A program made the translations under genes and the position numbers. 64,000 bases of DNA from Coffea arabica (Eukaryota > Streptophyta > Magnoliopsida > Gentianales > Rubiaceae): NCBI RefSeq assembly GCF_036785885.1, contig NC_092312.1, positions 26,402,001-26,466,000 of the forward strand, in the 5' to 3' direction. Under the pieces are notes generated by a model, which had not been told where the DNA came from, did no database searches, and saw nothing but the letters and a program-made list of their open reading frames with translations. Positions 34,346-46,246 of this stretch are shown here, one piece after another. Every line of letters begins with the position of its first letter. The stretch's first letter is position 1.

Positions 34346-36245
34346 GATCGACCATCCTAGTAGGGAAAGGAAAATCTAATACTGATCAGCTCATTGCTTA
34401 GGATAGAATCAAATCTATAGAACTTCTTTTGTGAAAAGAACATTCAATTGGTGAAGAGAAGTCAAACAAAACTGTCTTTCTCATGCTTCTTTTAAAAAAA
34501 AAAAAAATTTTTTTTTTGCATCATTCAATTTTTGACAATAGGGCTATGCTCAATTTTTTTTTTTTTTTTAGCATTCTTTACAAGAACAATTGATACAACA
34601 ACAAGAGTAATTTTCGTGCATTGCACGTGCGGAAATTTAATTTCTTGTTTCACAAACAAAAGTTGTATCAATATGTTTACTATTTCCCTTGTAAAATTAC
34701 TCAAAATTAGTGGTCACCATGGCTAGCATTTTAGCTTCAATATTGAAGGATCCGTAAATGTGAGGATAAAGAGAAATTAATGAAATTAACAAGTAAAAGA
34801 GAGGGAAAAAAAGGATAGAGATTAATGGAGATGTGAATTGGATTTGAGAAGAAGAAAATGGAGGGTTTTGAGATTTGAGAAAAAAAAGGATGAGATGATG
34901 AAAAGAAGAATACGAAAAATTGATGGAAGTGAAGATAGACATTAAACAAAGGTTTTTTTAAACCAAATTTATTAATTTCATTTACAAGAACATCAAATAG
35001 GCACAAAAAAGAACATCAAAAGCATTTGATGTGAATTGAACGTGGAAAGTTAGTTTCTTTCTTAACAACTATGTCTTTGAATTTTCTGATGAGATTTTCT
35101 TTGCAAGAAGAACATTCGATCAATGAAGGGAAGTCAAATCAATTTCTCATTATTGTAACACTCTAAACCATGCATGGATTAGCTTTTGAACCTACAATAT
35201 ATACATGTCCAGAACCTACTTTTAAACCAAACCATGATCGACGAGAAAACTCGGGGTGTCGCATTTACTCTCCATTAATGCCTTTGTATCCCTCACAATT
35301 AACACTAGCTAGATATAGGGCAAGAAAAGCAATTTCGTGCTTTGAACGTGCAAAAAAATTAGTTTCTTTCTTAACACAAATTTCTTCATGTTTTCTCTAT
35401 GAGAAGTCGATAACTAATGTCATCACAACAAGTGCATGGACTAATCCAAAATTTTTGAAAACACACACTATCGTACGTATTAGGGGTGCTGTCGAGTCGA
35501 GTCGAGCCTCGAGACAAAATAACTAAGTTCGAACTCGAGCTCGAGCTCGTCAAGCTTTTAAAATTCGATCTCAAGCTCAAGCTCGATATCAATTTATGGA
35601 ACTTGAGCTCGAACTCGAGCTCGAGTTGAATTAAATGTAATTAATTCAAATCAAGCTCAATCGAGCTTATTCGGGCTCAATCAAGCCTAATCAAGCTCAA
35701 GTAATAAAAATTAATATTTTATATATAATTTTAAATAAAGGATATTATTGACATTTCACAATAATAAAAATTAAAATATATATTATAAAAAACTCGATAG
35801 AGCTCGTCGAGCTCTCGAGTATTATATTTCCAAGCTCGAGCTTGACTCGATAGCTCTAACAAGCAGCTCGAGCTCGAGCTCGAGCTCGAGTTTGGTCAAC
35901 CGAGCTCGAGCTCGAGCTGCTGACCAAGTAGCTTGCGAGCTCGAGCCGAACTACTTGGTTCAACTCCAGCCCTAGTATGTATATTAACCAGTTTGACAAA
36001 TGTATGCATTTATATGACAATATTGAATCCACTCATGATCAAGAAAAATTAATTGAGAGGCTTCAAACTTATGAGAGTTCGAAAATGATCTGGATTTTTT
36101 TTACTTTCGAACCATTCCAAGATTATATCAGTATGAAATACGAAACAAGCACAACCCTTATAACTATCTGTGGGATTTCCAAGCCTAATTTTCTATTTTC
36201 TTATCAAGATATATAAAGACCACAAGAAGAGATTTTATGCCCTTG
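34346..36245. repeat. Ancient segmental duplication, unit 2
   Basis: Partner of 30874-32830; see that entry for shared landmarks. Unit 2 is interrupted by a hAT-type MITE at 35481-35974. Removing it restores the phrase matching TACTGTATATTAGCCAATTT in unit 1. No coding content. Confidence 0.6.
35481..35974. mobile_element. hAT-type MITE rich in GAGCTC/CTCGAG motifs
   Basis: Left terminus TAGGGGTGCTGTCGAG, right terminus CTCCAGCCCTA. Flanking octamers GTACGTAT (35473-35480) and GTATGTAT (35975-35982) match 7 of 8. Both subterminal regions are packed with GAGCTCGAGCTCGAG-type motifs, able to form long imperfect hairpins. It is 494 bp with no open frame of interest. Confidence 0.7.
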
Positions 36246-36833
36246 GATTAGTAGCCTTACAATTATACTTGGCGAAGCGTTAGAGAAAATCAGCAGGGTG
36301 AAGAATAAGAGCGTAAAAAATAATGTCCAGAGGGAGACATGGAAGGAAATCTGATTTTTCTTCTCCTAGACACTTGATTCTGGATTGTCAACCAATTTTG
36401 GCCGTGGATCGCTGCAGATTGTCCAACATGAGCTGCTTTACAAACTCTGATGGGGAATTCCATAAAATTAGATGCTATAGCATGGAAAGCTAACTCATGC
36501 ATAATCTTATAATTGCACCACTAGGAATCCATTTTACATAAATAGCACTCTCAGACCCCAATTTAGTTGTAGTCTTAAATTAATTTCATTTGTCTAATAA
36601 TCAATACTTTGATCCTCGATAGATGATATCCGCGCGAGGATTGCAGTTAGACAAGCTCTTTTATGTAAATCTGAAAACCCTCGCGAATATGGTCCAAGAC
36701 CATGAAAACCAAGTGGAGATTTATCACCAAAAACAAATACTGTAATAATTGTTTCTTAGCTTTTAATATCTTGGTGTTTGAGTGACATATTTCATTCCGT
36801 TATATTTTATTTTATGGTCTTTTATATGTTTAC
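36246..36833. other. Intergenic DNA
   Basis: No gene or clear repeat recognised. The right end includes the left copy (36815-36833) of the target duplication of the SINE that follows. Confidence 0.5.
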
Positions 36834-37136
36834 CTTTTTTTTTTTTTTGTCAACACAGGGGTATCCGGGTCAATCCTTACGGGGCCCGACTAATCCCCTG
36901 CGGCCCGGGAGAGGAGGCCCCACTCCACACTGAGTACGTTAACAACGGGACTCGAACTCTGGACAAGTCAGAAAGGTCGCCATACCCTAAGAAGGGGGAG
37001 CGGACCGCTCGAGTTATCTCGTGGGGACAGAAGACCAGTCACGTAAAGTGGCAAGTTTGTGGGAGGCAGGGGTTGAATCCCTGACCTCCAGCATCACCAA
37101 AGATGATGATTACCACTGGACCAAATGGCCAGTGAT
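36834..37136 (-). mobile_element. Mosaic SINE: family X body joined to family Y tail
   Basis: 303 bp in minus orientation, with perfect 19-bp target duplications TGGTCTTTTATATGTTTAC at 36815-36833 and 37137-37155 and a T-run (poly-A) at the left. On the sense strand, the first about 200 bp resemble family X, with an A-box-like TTGGTCCAGTGGTAATC, a B-box-like GGGATTCAACCCCTG and a shared GACTGGTCTTC-type body. The last about 55 bp (GGGCCGCAGGGGATTAGTCG through GGATACCCCTGTGT) are nearly identical to the tail of the family Y SINE at 38423-38617. A second tRNA-like B-box (GAGTTCGAGTCCCG) lies at the junction, so the element looks dimeric or recombinant. Confidence 0.85.
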
Positions 37137-37155
37137 TGGTCTTTTATATGTTTAC

Positions 37156-38404
37156 AATGGCTGTGGTTTGCATACCTTTTTCCGTAAATTTACAATTCTA
37201 GTGGAATTCATGCATGGGTTTGCAAGTGTTTTGACTTCTAGTTAACAGCCAGCCGGTAAGTCGAATGATGACATGCTACTTTAATCAAGAAAGTGACATG
37301 AGCCATCTTGTTATTTTCAACCAACAATTCCTCTCTTAAAAGATTAGGATTATCTTAAATCGGAAGAAGTGTTTCTAATTCCTAGCTACAAGTATCAGTC
37401 TCTTAAGTGTCCTAATATATAGTTGCATTTGGATTTCTATTGTAGAAGCCTACTGTCGATTTGAGATGATTTGGATCAATCCACACCCAAATCTACTAAT
37501 CTATTTGGATAATTTTGGAGCTAGATTTGAAATCCCCCCCCCCCCAAAAAAAGGATTTCAAACCTTAAAGCTAGATTTGAATTTTTTTTGTGTTGATTTT
37601 TAGTCTAAGAATTAATATATTTGACCAGATTCAAGATCAATGCTGGTTAATTGAACTTTGCTCTTGATTTTGATGATTGATAGCTCAGATTTGTGATCGA
37701 TTGGCCTTGGAATCAAGCTTACATTGTTACAATAATTGGTTTGGTGCATATTTTGTGCAATTCGGGTGCTAATTTCTCATTGATCTGTGTTGGTAGGTGA
37801 TTGGGTGTGTTAGTTCTCTTGGTCACTCATGAAAGTTTCTTTTTTCCCAAATTTGGGTAGGATAGTCAATGTGATCGGATTAGCCCAAATTTCACCCGAA
37901 AAATAAAGCTAGCTTTTTTTTTTTTTAAGTGAGTCGAGCAAAGTTTGAGTTAGATACTAGGATCAAACTAAATGTGAATTGAGTTCAGATCTTATTAGGC
38001 TTAACCCGATTAAAATCCAACCTAAATAATTGCATATTTATGTATATATAACATCTATAACAATACAATTAATATATAATTATGCATAATATAAATTAAA
38101 AAATTAATAGTTTATACATAACCATATAATAATGTGCAAACATAACACATATTATATATAATTATATATTAAACTGTGAGCTTGAATAGAATTTGATTTA
38201 GACCCAATTCACTAGACTTGACTCGATTGGCAACCCTAATTTTGAGGTAGAATCATATTGTCGTCAAGGAGAAGTCGTATTATGTTAACAAGTCCTATAT
38301 ATTTTTTTTCCATCCTGGTTAATCATTAGGAAATGAGAGTCGACTATGGTGCATGGCAGTGCGCTATAGCAATATTATTGCCTTTTTGAGGATTTCGCCA
38401 TAAT
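37156..38404. other. Intergenic AT-rich DNA
   Basis: No gene or repeat recognised beyond a C-run/A-run at about 37536-37552 and AT-rich low-complexity sequence near 38030-38170. Confidence 0.5.
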
Positions 38405-38422
38405 ATGTGACATGCTTTAGGT

Positions 38423-38617
38423 GTCCCCCACGGGTTTAGCCACATGGTAGCGCGTTTCCTTGGGACATTCAGGTTCCGGGTTCGAAACTGCGCTATGGGG
38501 ACGCCTGTGCACTTATCGTGCTTTAGTCGGGTTGGGGCGCCGGACTCGGGCCGCAGGGAATTAGTCGGACCCGTAAGGATTGATCCGGACACCCCTGTGT
38601 AGACAAAAAAAAAAAAA
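38423..38617 (+). mobile_element. SINE family Y with 18-bp target duplication
   Basis: Perfect 18-bp direct repeats ATGTGACATGCTTTAGGT at 38405-38422 and 38618-38635 bound a 195-bp element ending in a run of A. The head has an A-box-like GGTTTAGCCACATGGTAGCG and a B-box-like GGGTTCGAAACTGC, indicating a tRNA-derived pol III promoter. The tail ends GGACACCCCTGTGTAGAC before the A-run. An open frame on the opposite strand (38344-38592) is incidental. Confidence 0.88.
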
Positions 38618-38644
38618 ATGTGACATGCTTTAGGTACAAAGTAG

Positions 38645-39178
38645 AAATTGGTTTATGCTCAAAATGTTCTGGTTCACGGTCGAACCAGTAACTCCCGAGG
38701 ACCGAGGCTGGTTTGCCATAGAAGTTTTGGTAGACGTATGGAGGTTCTAGAACACTCTAGACGTTTCTAGAATGGCCGAATTTTGTACATAAGAAGCTTT
38801 AGGGACTAATTAAAAGTGCAAAATTCTAGATGTTAAATTGTCTAATTAAAAGTGTGGAGTATTCTAGAATTCTTTAAATCTTTTTGATTTGTTTCTGAAT
38901 AGGCCAAACTCAAATTGGTTTGTGCTCAAAACGTTCTGGTTCACGGTCGAACCAGTAACTCCCGAGGACCGAGGCTGGTTTGCCATAGAAGTTTTGGTAG
39001 ATGTATGGAGGTTCTAGAACACTCTAGACGTTTCTAGAATGGCCGAATTTTGTACATAAGAAGCTTTAGGGACTAATTAAAAGTGCAAAATTCTAGACGT
39101 TAAATTGTCTAATTAAAAGTGTGGAGTATTCTAGAATTCTTTAAATCTTTTTGATTTGTTTCTGAATAGGCCAAACTC
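38645..39178. repeat. 267-bp nearly identical tandem duplication
   Basis: Units 38645-38911 and 38912-39178 are direct repeats with a period of 267 bp and only about four or five mismatches by eye, so the duplication is recent. Each unit contains the palindrome-rich phrase GGTTCTAGAACACTCTAGAC, then GTTTCTAGAATGG, and a second TTCTAGAATTC. No open frame. Immediately follows the family Y SINE. Confidence 0.9.
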
Positions 39179-40901
39179 CCTTATTTGCCTCCCGCTTAAG
39201 TGTGTTGAGTATGTTTACCATAGTAGGTAATGTTGATAAATTGCCATCTCGTGACACTACTATATATCAAGGATGTCAATTTTAATTTACAAACCCATCC
39301 CATAACTTAAAAAAGTTGTTATTATTCCCTTAGTTAACTTCTAAATTTTTCCTTGCACAATGGATTTCAAAATTTTCCTTATTTTTTTTTATTTCCCAAG
39401 CATTTGATATCTTAGCAATAAGAGTCAAAACTTTAAATGTGTATCCTAATATGGCCTCATAATTTACTTTTTAAAAAATTGTAAAATAATTAGCACAATT
39501 ATAAGGAAGAAGGTCCAAATTTTTTATATACCGAATTGCATATGTGATAAGCAAACATGACAATAATTTTATCACTATGTTAGATAGTTTTGATGTTATT
39601 TTACTACGAATATAGATTTCTAAGATGGCAAAGAAAGTGTTGCCATAATTTCTTTAAAGTTTGTGAATTTTTGGGTTGGGGACAAGGAAGTGTAAGTGAG
39701 AGGTTTCGAATTCGAACCCTCACACTTATACTATAAAAATATTTAAAAAAAGGTTTGTGAATTTTTGAAGTGGTTTAGGGCCATTTCATTTTGAGCTATT
39801 ATTGACTTGATACCCAAGAAAAAGAAAGATCAACAAAAAAAAGAACACATTCAAAATTAACTAATCAAAAAATATCACTAAATCGACATTTGGTTATGAA
39901 TTAGATACACGCAAAAGGCAATATTGATAGTTTAATAGTTTTGTTGGCAAAATATAAAGAGGAGGCATTAGAAGGAGAAAATGAATAAAAAATATAAAAG
40001 CCATTCATGGGATAAACGTTTCATTAAAATGGTTGAATTTTAAATGGTCTAAGAAGGTACTATGCTATTTTTGTAAGTTCATAGTATACAATTAAATTAT
40101 CAGAAACCTCGACAGAGGATCATGAAATTAAAACAAGTGTTTCTGTTATGAAATTAATAAAGTGATAAGTGTCGATGTCTATTTATCTTCCTAATATACA
40201 TTAGAATATTCATTTCATATAAGGTTGATTGGTATATTTAGATATCTTTTTTGCAGTTTGTTAGTTCATCTATGGAACTACTCAATTTACATGTTTGAAA
40301 TTCTAAATTCATGTATCTATATGTATCTACATTAATACCGGTACATGTACATTTGAACTTGTATTACGTATAAATAGAGGGCATATAAAACTCATTGTGA
40401 CCTTTGAAATCCATTGAACCTGTGGAACATCTGATAAATCAGTAACACAAATATTCTCGCTATTTTCTTTTATTTACTCTACTATCTTCATTCTTTACTT
40501 TTAGCAGTTTATTTTATGAGTAAATCTTATATACACTGACAGTATATACATTATAACTCTTGGATCCATGACACGTGTAAGTATTGGATTTCAAGTTTAA
40601 ATTTTGTATAGTTGTCATTTATTCAAAATCTATTTTTAGTTAATCTTGTATGGTCACCAATTCTAAAAGACTTTCTATTCTCTTCTTAGTTCTATTTTTA
40701 CTTATATTAAAATCAAATATTTTTTTTTAAATCTTCCTTCATTTCACACATATATCAAATAAAAAATAAGAACTCAAACCAAAAATAAAAAAAATTCTAA
40801 TTGAAGAAGAGAGAAAATAGCAATAACACATGCTAAGTAGCAATGCACTCCCCTTAAATGAGTTGGCTAAAGCATGAGATACAGCCCTGATTGTAGGTGA
40901 G
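39179..40901. other. Intergenic AT-rich DNA
   Basis: No gene or well-bounded element seen. A tRNA-B-box-like phrase (TTCGAATTCGAACCCTC) near 39708-39724 hints at another decayed SINE but has no resolvable borders. Confidence 0.5.
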
Positions 40902-40909
40902 ACGACAAG

Positions 40910-42233
40910 CAATGTTTTCAGAACCGGACCGGTTGAACCGCGAATCGGCCATGTCACCGGTCCGGTCTAATGCTAAAGCCGGAAGTTCATGGAGAACCGT
41001 TGAAACCCGGACGAACCGTTAAGAACCGTGAACCGGCGGTTTTTTAAATTTTTCAACAAAATATCAAGAATGGTGTAGCTAAAATTCAAACCTGGATCTC
41101 CAAGTTTGGATATGACAATCTCACCGCTAGACTGTAGTTAAGTTTGTTAAAAATTCTACTTGACTAAAAAATATATTAAAACATCAAATTCTTCTCTTAT
41201 TTTTTTTTCAATTTTTTTTAACCATTTTTAACCCAAATATCCACAACAAGATTTTCTCAAGTTTTCACCATTATTATTAGGTTATTATCTTCAGCAAATT
41301 GTAAACAAGTTGAAATTTTCAACTTTTCGTGTTTTCCAACATCTTAGTAAGTTTAATTTTTTTCTTTTCAAGGTTTTTTTTCTATATTATTATCTTTAGT
41401 TGATTTTTTGCATTTTCTTCTTTTTCCCCTCAATTTTCATATGTTTCCCTCATTTTTGTTTTATTTTTATTCGATTAATTAAGGATGAATTTTTTGCAAA
41501 AGTAGTGCACATCCGTGTAGGAATTACAAATAATAACATTGGGCTGGTAAAAAATATGGTAGTTGGCATATAATCGAAGCTATTGATAATTGAATTTAAA
41601 ATAATTAATGGTATAGGATCATTGAATTTAATATAACATGTTAATTAGTAATGTTTAGTAGCAATTAATTTTTTATGTGTTTAACTGTATATTTGTTTTT
41701 AAAAAATTTTTAGTTTTTTTTAGTTTGAGCAATTAGATTTATATTTTTATAATAAAATTTTAACTTTTTCAGCTTAAGTTGATGAAATTGTGAAGGTGGT
41801 GTGGTTGCTTATCATGCCACTGATAAAAGTTTGCTATTCAAATAGTTTGTTTTAACTTGAACTCTTTTATGGATTTTTTTAAGGGTTGTAAAAGAATTTC
41901 AATATTTATTTTATTTATTTTTTGTGTTTTTTTTTTGTGATAATTGGTGAACATTTGGATTGTATCTATTTATGTTTATAATGAATTTATGAAAACTTAT
42001 GGTGAATTATGATATTTTAATTATATTTATCATTCCATGTTTTATGTATAACTTTTAGAAAATTTATTATTATCATAACTTAAATTAAGTTATGTTGGTA
42101 AAGTTCAAGTGTAGAATGAAACCTGCTTAGTACTTAACATTAAAAAAAAAAAAAATAGTGAACCTTTGAACCGGCCGAACCGCGAACCGGCCATCTCTCT
42201 GGTTCACTGACCGGTCCGAGTTTAAAAACATTG
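40910..42233. mobile_element. hAT-type non-autonomous element with perfect 8-bp target duplication
   Basis: Termini CAATGTTTTCAGAACCGGAC (left) and GTCCGAGTTTAAAAACATTG (right) are inverted repeats, flanked by identical ACGACAAG at 40902-40909 and 42234-42241. Subterminal regions carry multiple GAACCGG / CCGGTC motifs in both orientations. The 1324-bp interior is AT-rich and has no transposase. If the outermost C/G pair is excluded the duplication could be read as 9 bp, which would suggest a Mutator-like element; the symmetric 8-bp reading is preferred. Confidence 0.85.
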
Positions 42234-42539
42234 ACGACAAGTAGGCTTGCAAAAGAGTCAAGTTGATTTAAGTCGATTTTTGGTTTAATCGAGTTAAGTC
42301 TCGACTCAATTTTACTAAACTTGAATTCGATCTCGAACTCGACAAACTTGAAATATAAAGTTCGACCTTGAGGTCGACCTCAAATGCGAACTGAGTAGAG
42401 CTCAAGTTCAAGCCTACTCAAATTTAAAAGAATTAAAAAAGAATTATTTTATTTAAAACATGAATAAAATAGTAGTTTTTCCTTAACAAATAATAGAAAT
42501 TAGGGATATATATATACATAGAATTTCATTATTAAAATG

Positions 42540-42542
<3 letters not shown>

Positions 42543-42578
<36 letters not shown>

Positions 42579-42667
42579 CATATATATAACCAAGTAATTC
42601 ACGCACGCTAACGAACTCAGCTTCATATATAACCAAGTAATTCGCGCACGCTAACGAACTCAGCTTC
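42543..42667. repeat. (TA)n microsatellite followed by a 43-bp tandem duplication
   Basis: A TA run at about 42548-42572 leads into two direct copies of a 43-bp unit (starting near 42582 and 42625) containing AACCAAGTAATTCACGCACG, with one mismatch. Non-coding. Confidence 0.8.
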
Positions 42668-42786
42668 TCTATGCTCGAGCCTGATTGGGGTGACTCCAAC
42701 TCGGCTCGAGGTTGATGTTGATTGAGATTGAGTCAAATTTTGATTAAATCGATTCATAAACACTCACGAGTGATTTGGCCTATCTA

Positions 42787-43009
42787 TTTTTTTATCGAAA
42801 CGATAGGATTCCTATAACCTAAACTAGCCTATTCTAGGGGGAGGAGGGAGAGGACTCGATGTAAGTAAAAACTCCATCGAAGAAGACCATAGAAGACCAT
42901 CACATATTGTGACAAATTTTTGAGGGAGACAGGGTTCGACCCATAACCTCTTTGCATCACGAAACCTTAGAAAGTTTGGATGACCACCGGACCAAATGCC
43001 TAATGGCTG
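42787..43009 (-). mobile_element. SINE family X copy 3
   Basis: T-run at the left (42787-42793), tRNA-like head at the right, about 223 bp. Flanks GGCCTATCTA (42777-42786) and GGCCTGTCTA (43010-43019) are a 9/10 target duplication. It is intact and serves as the reference for the copy split by the hAT-like element. It lies about 120 bp upstream of the presumed transcription start of the SWIB/Plus-3/GYF gene. Confidence 0.8.
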
Positions 43010-43129
43010 GGCCTGTCTAGTAACCTACAATACTAGCATTTGTACACTTGTACCCTGTAGTCGCTCAAAAACAAGAAATAGGTGGACACGGTAACTGTTG
43101 GTCCACCTCCAAATGCAAAACTGTTACTG

Positions 43130-46100
43130 TATAGTCTACAGTAATATCTTCAGCGGCAAGCTTCTCCGGCTCCGACGGCTGCCCATACGACCAACCTCCT
43201 TGTTCCATTCTCTCCAATTCGCTCTCTTCTGTCTCGTCTTTCTCAATCTTTTCTTTCTCCCCACTATTTCTCCGACTTTTACATTGCAAGAAATTCCTTC
43301 TTTCGAACAACCCCACCGTCTGTTTCTTCACTTGAGCACTGAAGAGAGCAATTTTCACATTCTTTGAAGTCAAATTTATTATTTTTTAATGCATGCAAGA
43401 CCATTTCTTGGTTTTTAGCCTCGCCAATTTTTGACATTTCTTTTTCTATTTTCTGTCCCTCCAATTTTTGGTGAAGTATTTCAATTGGTACAAAATAGTA
43501 CAAAATATCCCTTCTGTTATTTATTCTTTGTTTTTATTGGTTTTTTTTTTTTGGTTGTGTTGGGTTAATACTTGTAATTTTCCTTTCAGGGTTTTGCTGG
43601 AATTTAGCATTGGCTATTGCTGCTAAGGTACATTTTTTTTTTTCTATTTTTTTCCTTTTATCTTACTCATTTTTTTTACAAAGTAATGGATTCCATTGTG
43701 CATGTTAGATTCACTTATAACATGTTCTAGTTGAGTTGTGGCCTTCATTTGTAATTCTTGATAAAGGGTGGTTTGTTACACTTGTTGGAAATTGATAAAG
43801 TGGGTTCAATCATTCAATTCTTTTAGTGAAATTGTCAGAACATTTTTGTTAAAAAGTAATTTAATTGAGTTACTGATTGTCCAATACGCTGTCTTGTGGA
43901 TTATGGATAATGCCCAAGGAAAATAGTAGATATTTAGCTGAGGATATAGTAGCATTGTGATTCTTCATTAAGCTATGGTGTGAAAAGGAAAAGTGAGGTC
44001 CGTGAGGTGATGGTTTGAACTTGGCGGTGACTTTGAATGGGCTGGGGCAGAGTCGGTAGTGCTGTTTTCATGTTTAATGTACGTAATGGCCTTTATGTTT
44101 GAAGGAGGCTACTGCCTACTGCATTGAAGGTTTGTTTGTCGATTTGATGAATCAAATAATGTATATTTAGTTTGCTGGCTGGAATTTGCCTGCTGAGAAA
44201 TTAAAAATGCAAAACAGTTTGACATGTTAGGAAGTAGGCATGAAACAAAAATTTTTAGTCAACTATGGAGTTATAAAGTTGATATTTAAACTTCATAATA
44301 CTTACTTGCAGTTGATCAGTGCTCAGTATTAGACTTGTCTTGGCTTCAGACGGACTGCGGTAGGGCTGGTTGCCCTTTAATGCCTTTTTTGGTAAAAAAC
44401 TACAGACTTAACAAGTGAACAATCTAAATATCAGTTTGGTTTGCTTAAGAAGAGTTTTATGGTAAGCATTCAACTGATGAGTTTCAAATGGTATTGGTAT
44501 GAATATAAGCACTAGACAGCTACAACTTGGTACTCCCTCGATCATATGTTTTCAAGCCATATGAGATGGTGTAGTCACTGTAGAAAAGCTATACTTTCCA
44601 ATGTGTTGGAATGCACCAACATCTGTACATTGCAATGACATTTTTTGGTTGAATGATGACGTTCTGAATATTGGCTTTCTTAATTTGTCCATGAAAGAGA
44701 TTGTTAAGTGTATGATTTCTAACTAAATGCGAAAAAAATTAGAAAGCCCTCTCACTGTCTTTTTCTTTTCTCCCATGTGATAGGAAGGGTGAGCAAGTGG
44801 CTGTCTAGAATTACAAGGTTTAGAATAATAGCTCATTCGTAAATCTAATATGTTACTAATTTACCTTTCAGCGAGTGATACCTGCTTTCACTAGGATATA
44901 CAATTTTATTGGACATGTGAGGAACATCCGTGTCATGTACCTCTAAAGTGATCAAATTGTATAAAGTCATATACAGGAACTTCAGGTACTATCTTTCTGC
45001 CTGGAATGCTACATACAAATATAGTTCTCTGGGACTATCTTTGCAATTAAATATATCATAAGATTAATGATTTAGTTTCAGATCTAGCTATAACCTCTTA
45101 GATTAAAGTATTTTGTCTTCCTGCATAGAATCATTTGATGAAGGTTAAATTGTGTGCTTTGGAACCCTGCAATGCAGTTTTGAGGCATTTAGTTGCTAAA
45201 AGGTAGCATGGAGAAAAGAACGTAAGTTGTTAACATTGGTCTTTCTTTTCTTGTAAAACATTCTTTGTGGATTCTAACCATTTGGTTATACTTCTCCATG
45301 TAAGAAGATTTTTACTCCGTTTAGAATAAGGAGGGTGCTAAATGCACAGAACCGTACTAATTGGTGAATTGTCCATCAAGACACAATCCAAATCAAGAAA
45401 GTTTTTACTTGTTCCCTAGTGGCTCTCTTTTGTCATTTGAGGTTATATAATGCTATATTATGAGAAAAACAATCCAAATGACCTTAGCAGTTTCTTTTTC
45501 CTGAGTGGTTCTCCTTGATTTTGTTTATTTTCATACTAATTTTAGGCAAAGATTTGCCCATAAAGGAAGAGGACTCCCTTTACCTTATCTTGGGTGACAT
45601 GTGCAGTCTTGGATAACTTTGCATGGCCAACTATGCTGGGGCGCATGCATACAGATTTTTGTTGAAGAGGGATTTCTAACTTACAACTATAGGATGCCCC
45701 CTATCAATTACGTCTTATTATTTCCTTGGCAAAGTATCTTGCAGTTCATTTAAGTATAGATTTAACTTTGCTTTGTTGAAGTGAGATCTCAATCTTTTTT
45801 TAGAATTTTGCAGCCATGTTCTTTTGACGTTGTTTTCTTTTTCAGTTGTTGCAATGTCAAGTTGCTTTTTATGTCTGGAGTCCTGTTCTATCTCGGAATA
45901 CCTTCTCAAAGGAGAATATCATTTGAATTTTGTTCCTTTGTGCAGCATTGTTTGAGGCTGAACTAATTGTTGAGCTAATGGAGTTGAATTTGTTGTGTTG
46001 GCAAAGTTGCACATCAGTTCGGTTTTGCTCTCACTGAGTAGAGTAGTATGTCCATTCTTGGCTCTCAGTAGTCTTAGTCGTGCATTCACATACAGTTCTG

Positions 46101-46246
46101 GATACTCAAGGGTATAAGGAACCAGCTAAACGTGTAGTCCTTCTATTCCTGTACAAATTTTTATCTCTTGGAAGTGCGAGTAAATTTGCAGTTGGTTAAG
46201 GCTTATAAAGTCTAAAAGCTTTCGTCCTTTTCGTTCATTGTGAGAC
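43130..46246 (+). other. Presumed promoter-proximal leader and leader introns of the SWIB/Plus-3/GYF gene
   Basis: C/T-rich leader-like sequence occupies about 43140-43320. A candidate small non-coding exon lies at 43590-43627 (tttcag|GG ... CTAAG|gtacat). An in-frame TGA at 46241-46243 just before the ATG at 46247 shows that translation does not begin further upstream in that frame unless an acceptor lies between. Exact leader splicing cannot be determined; no other gene is seen. Confidence 0.45.

Noticed and set aside
38440-38510. A tRNA gene at the A-box/B-box-like sequence
   Set aside because: No cloverleaf could be drawn. The sequence ends in an A-tail with target duplications, so it is a SINE head.
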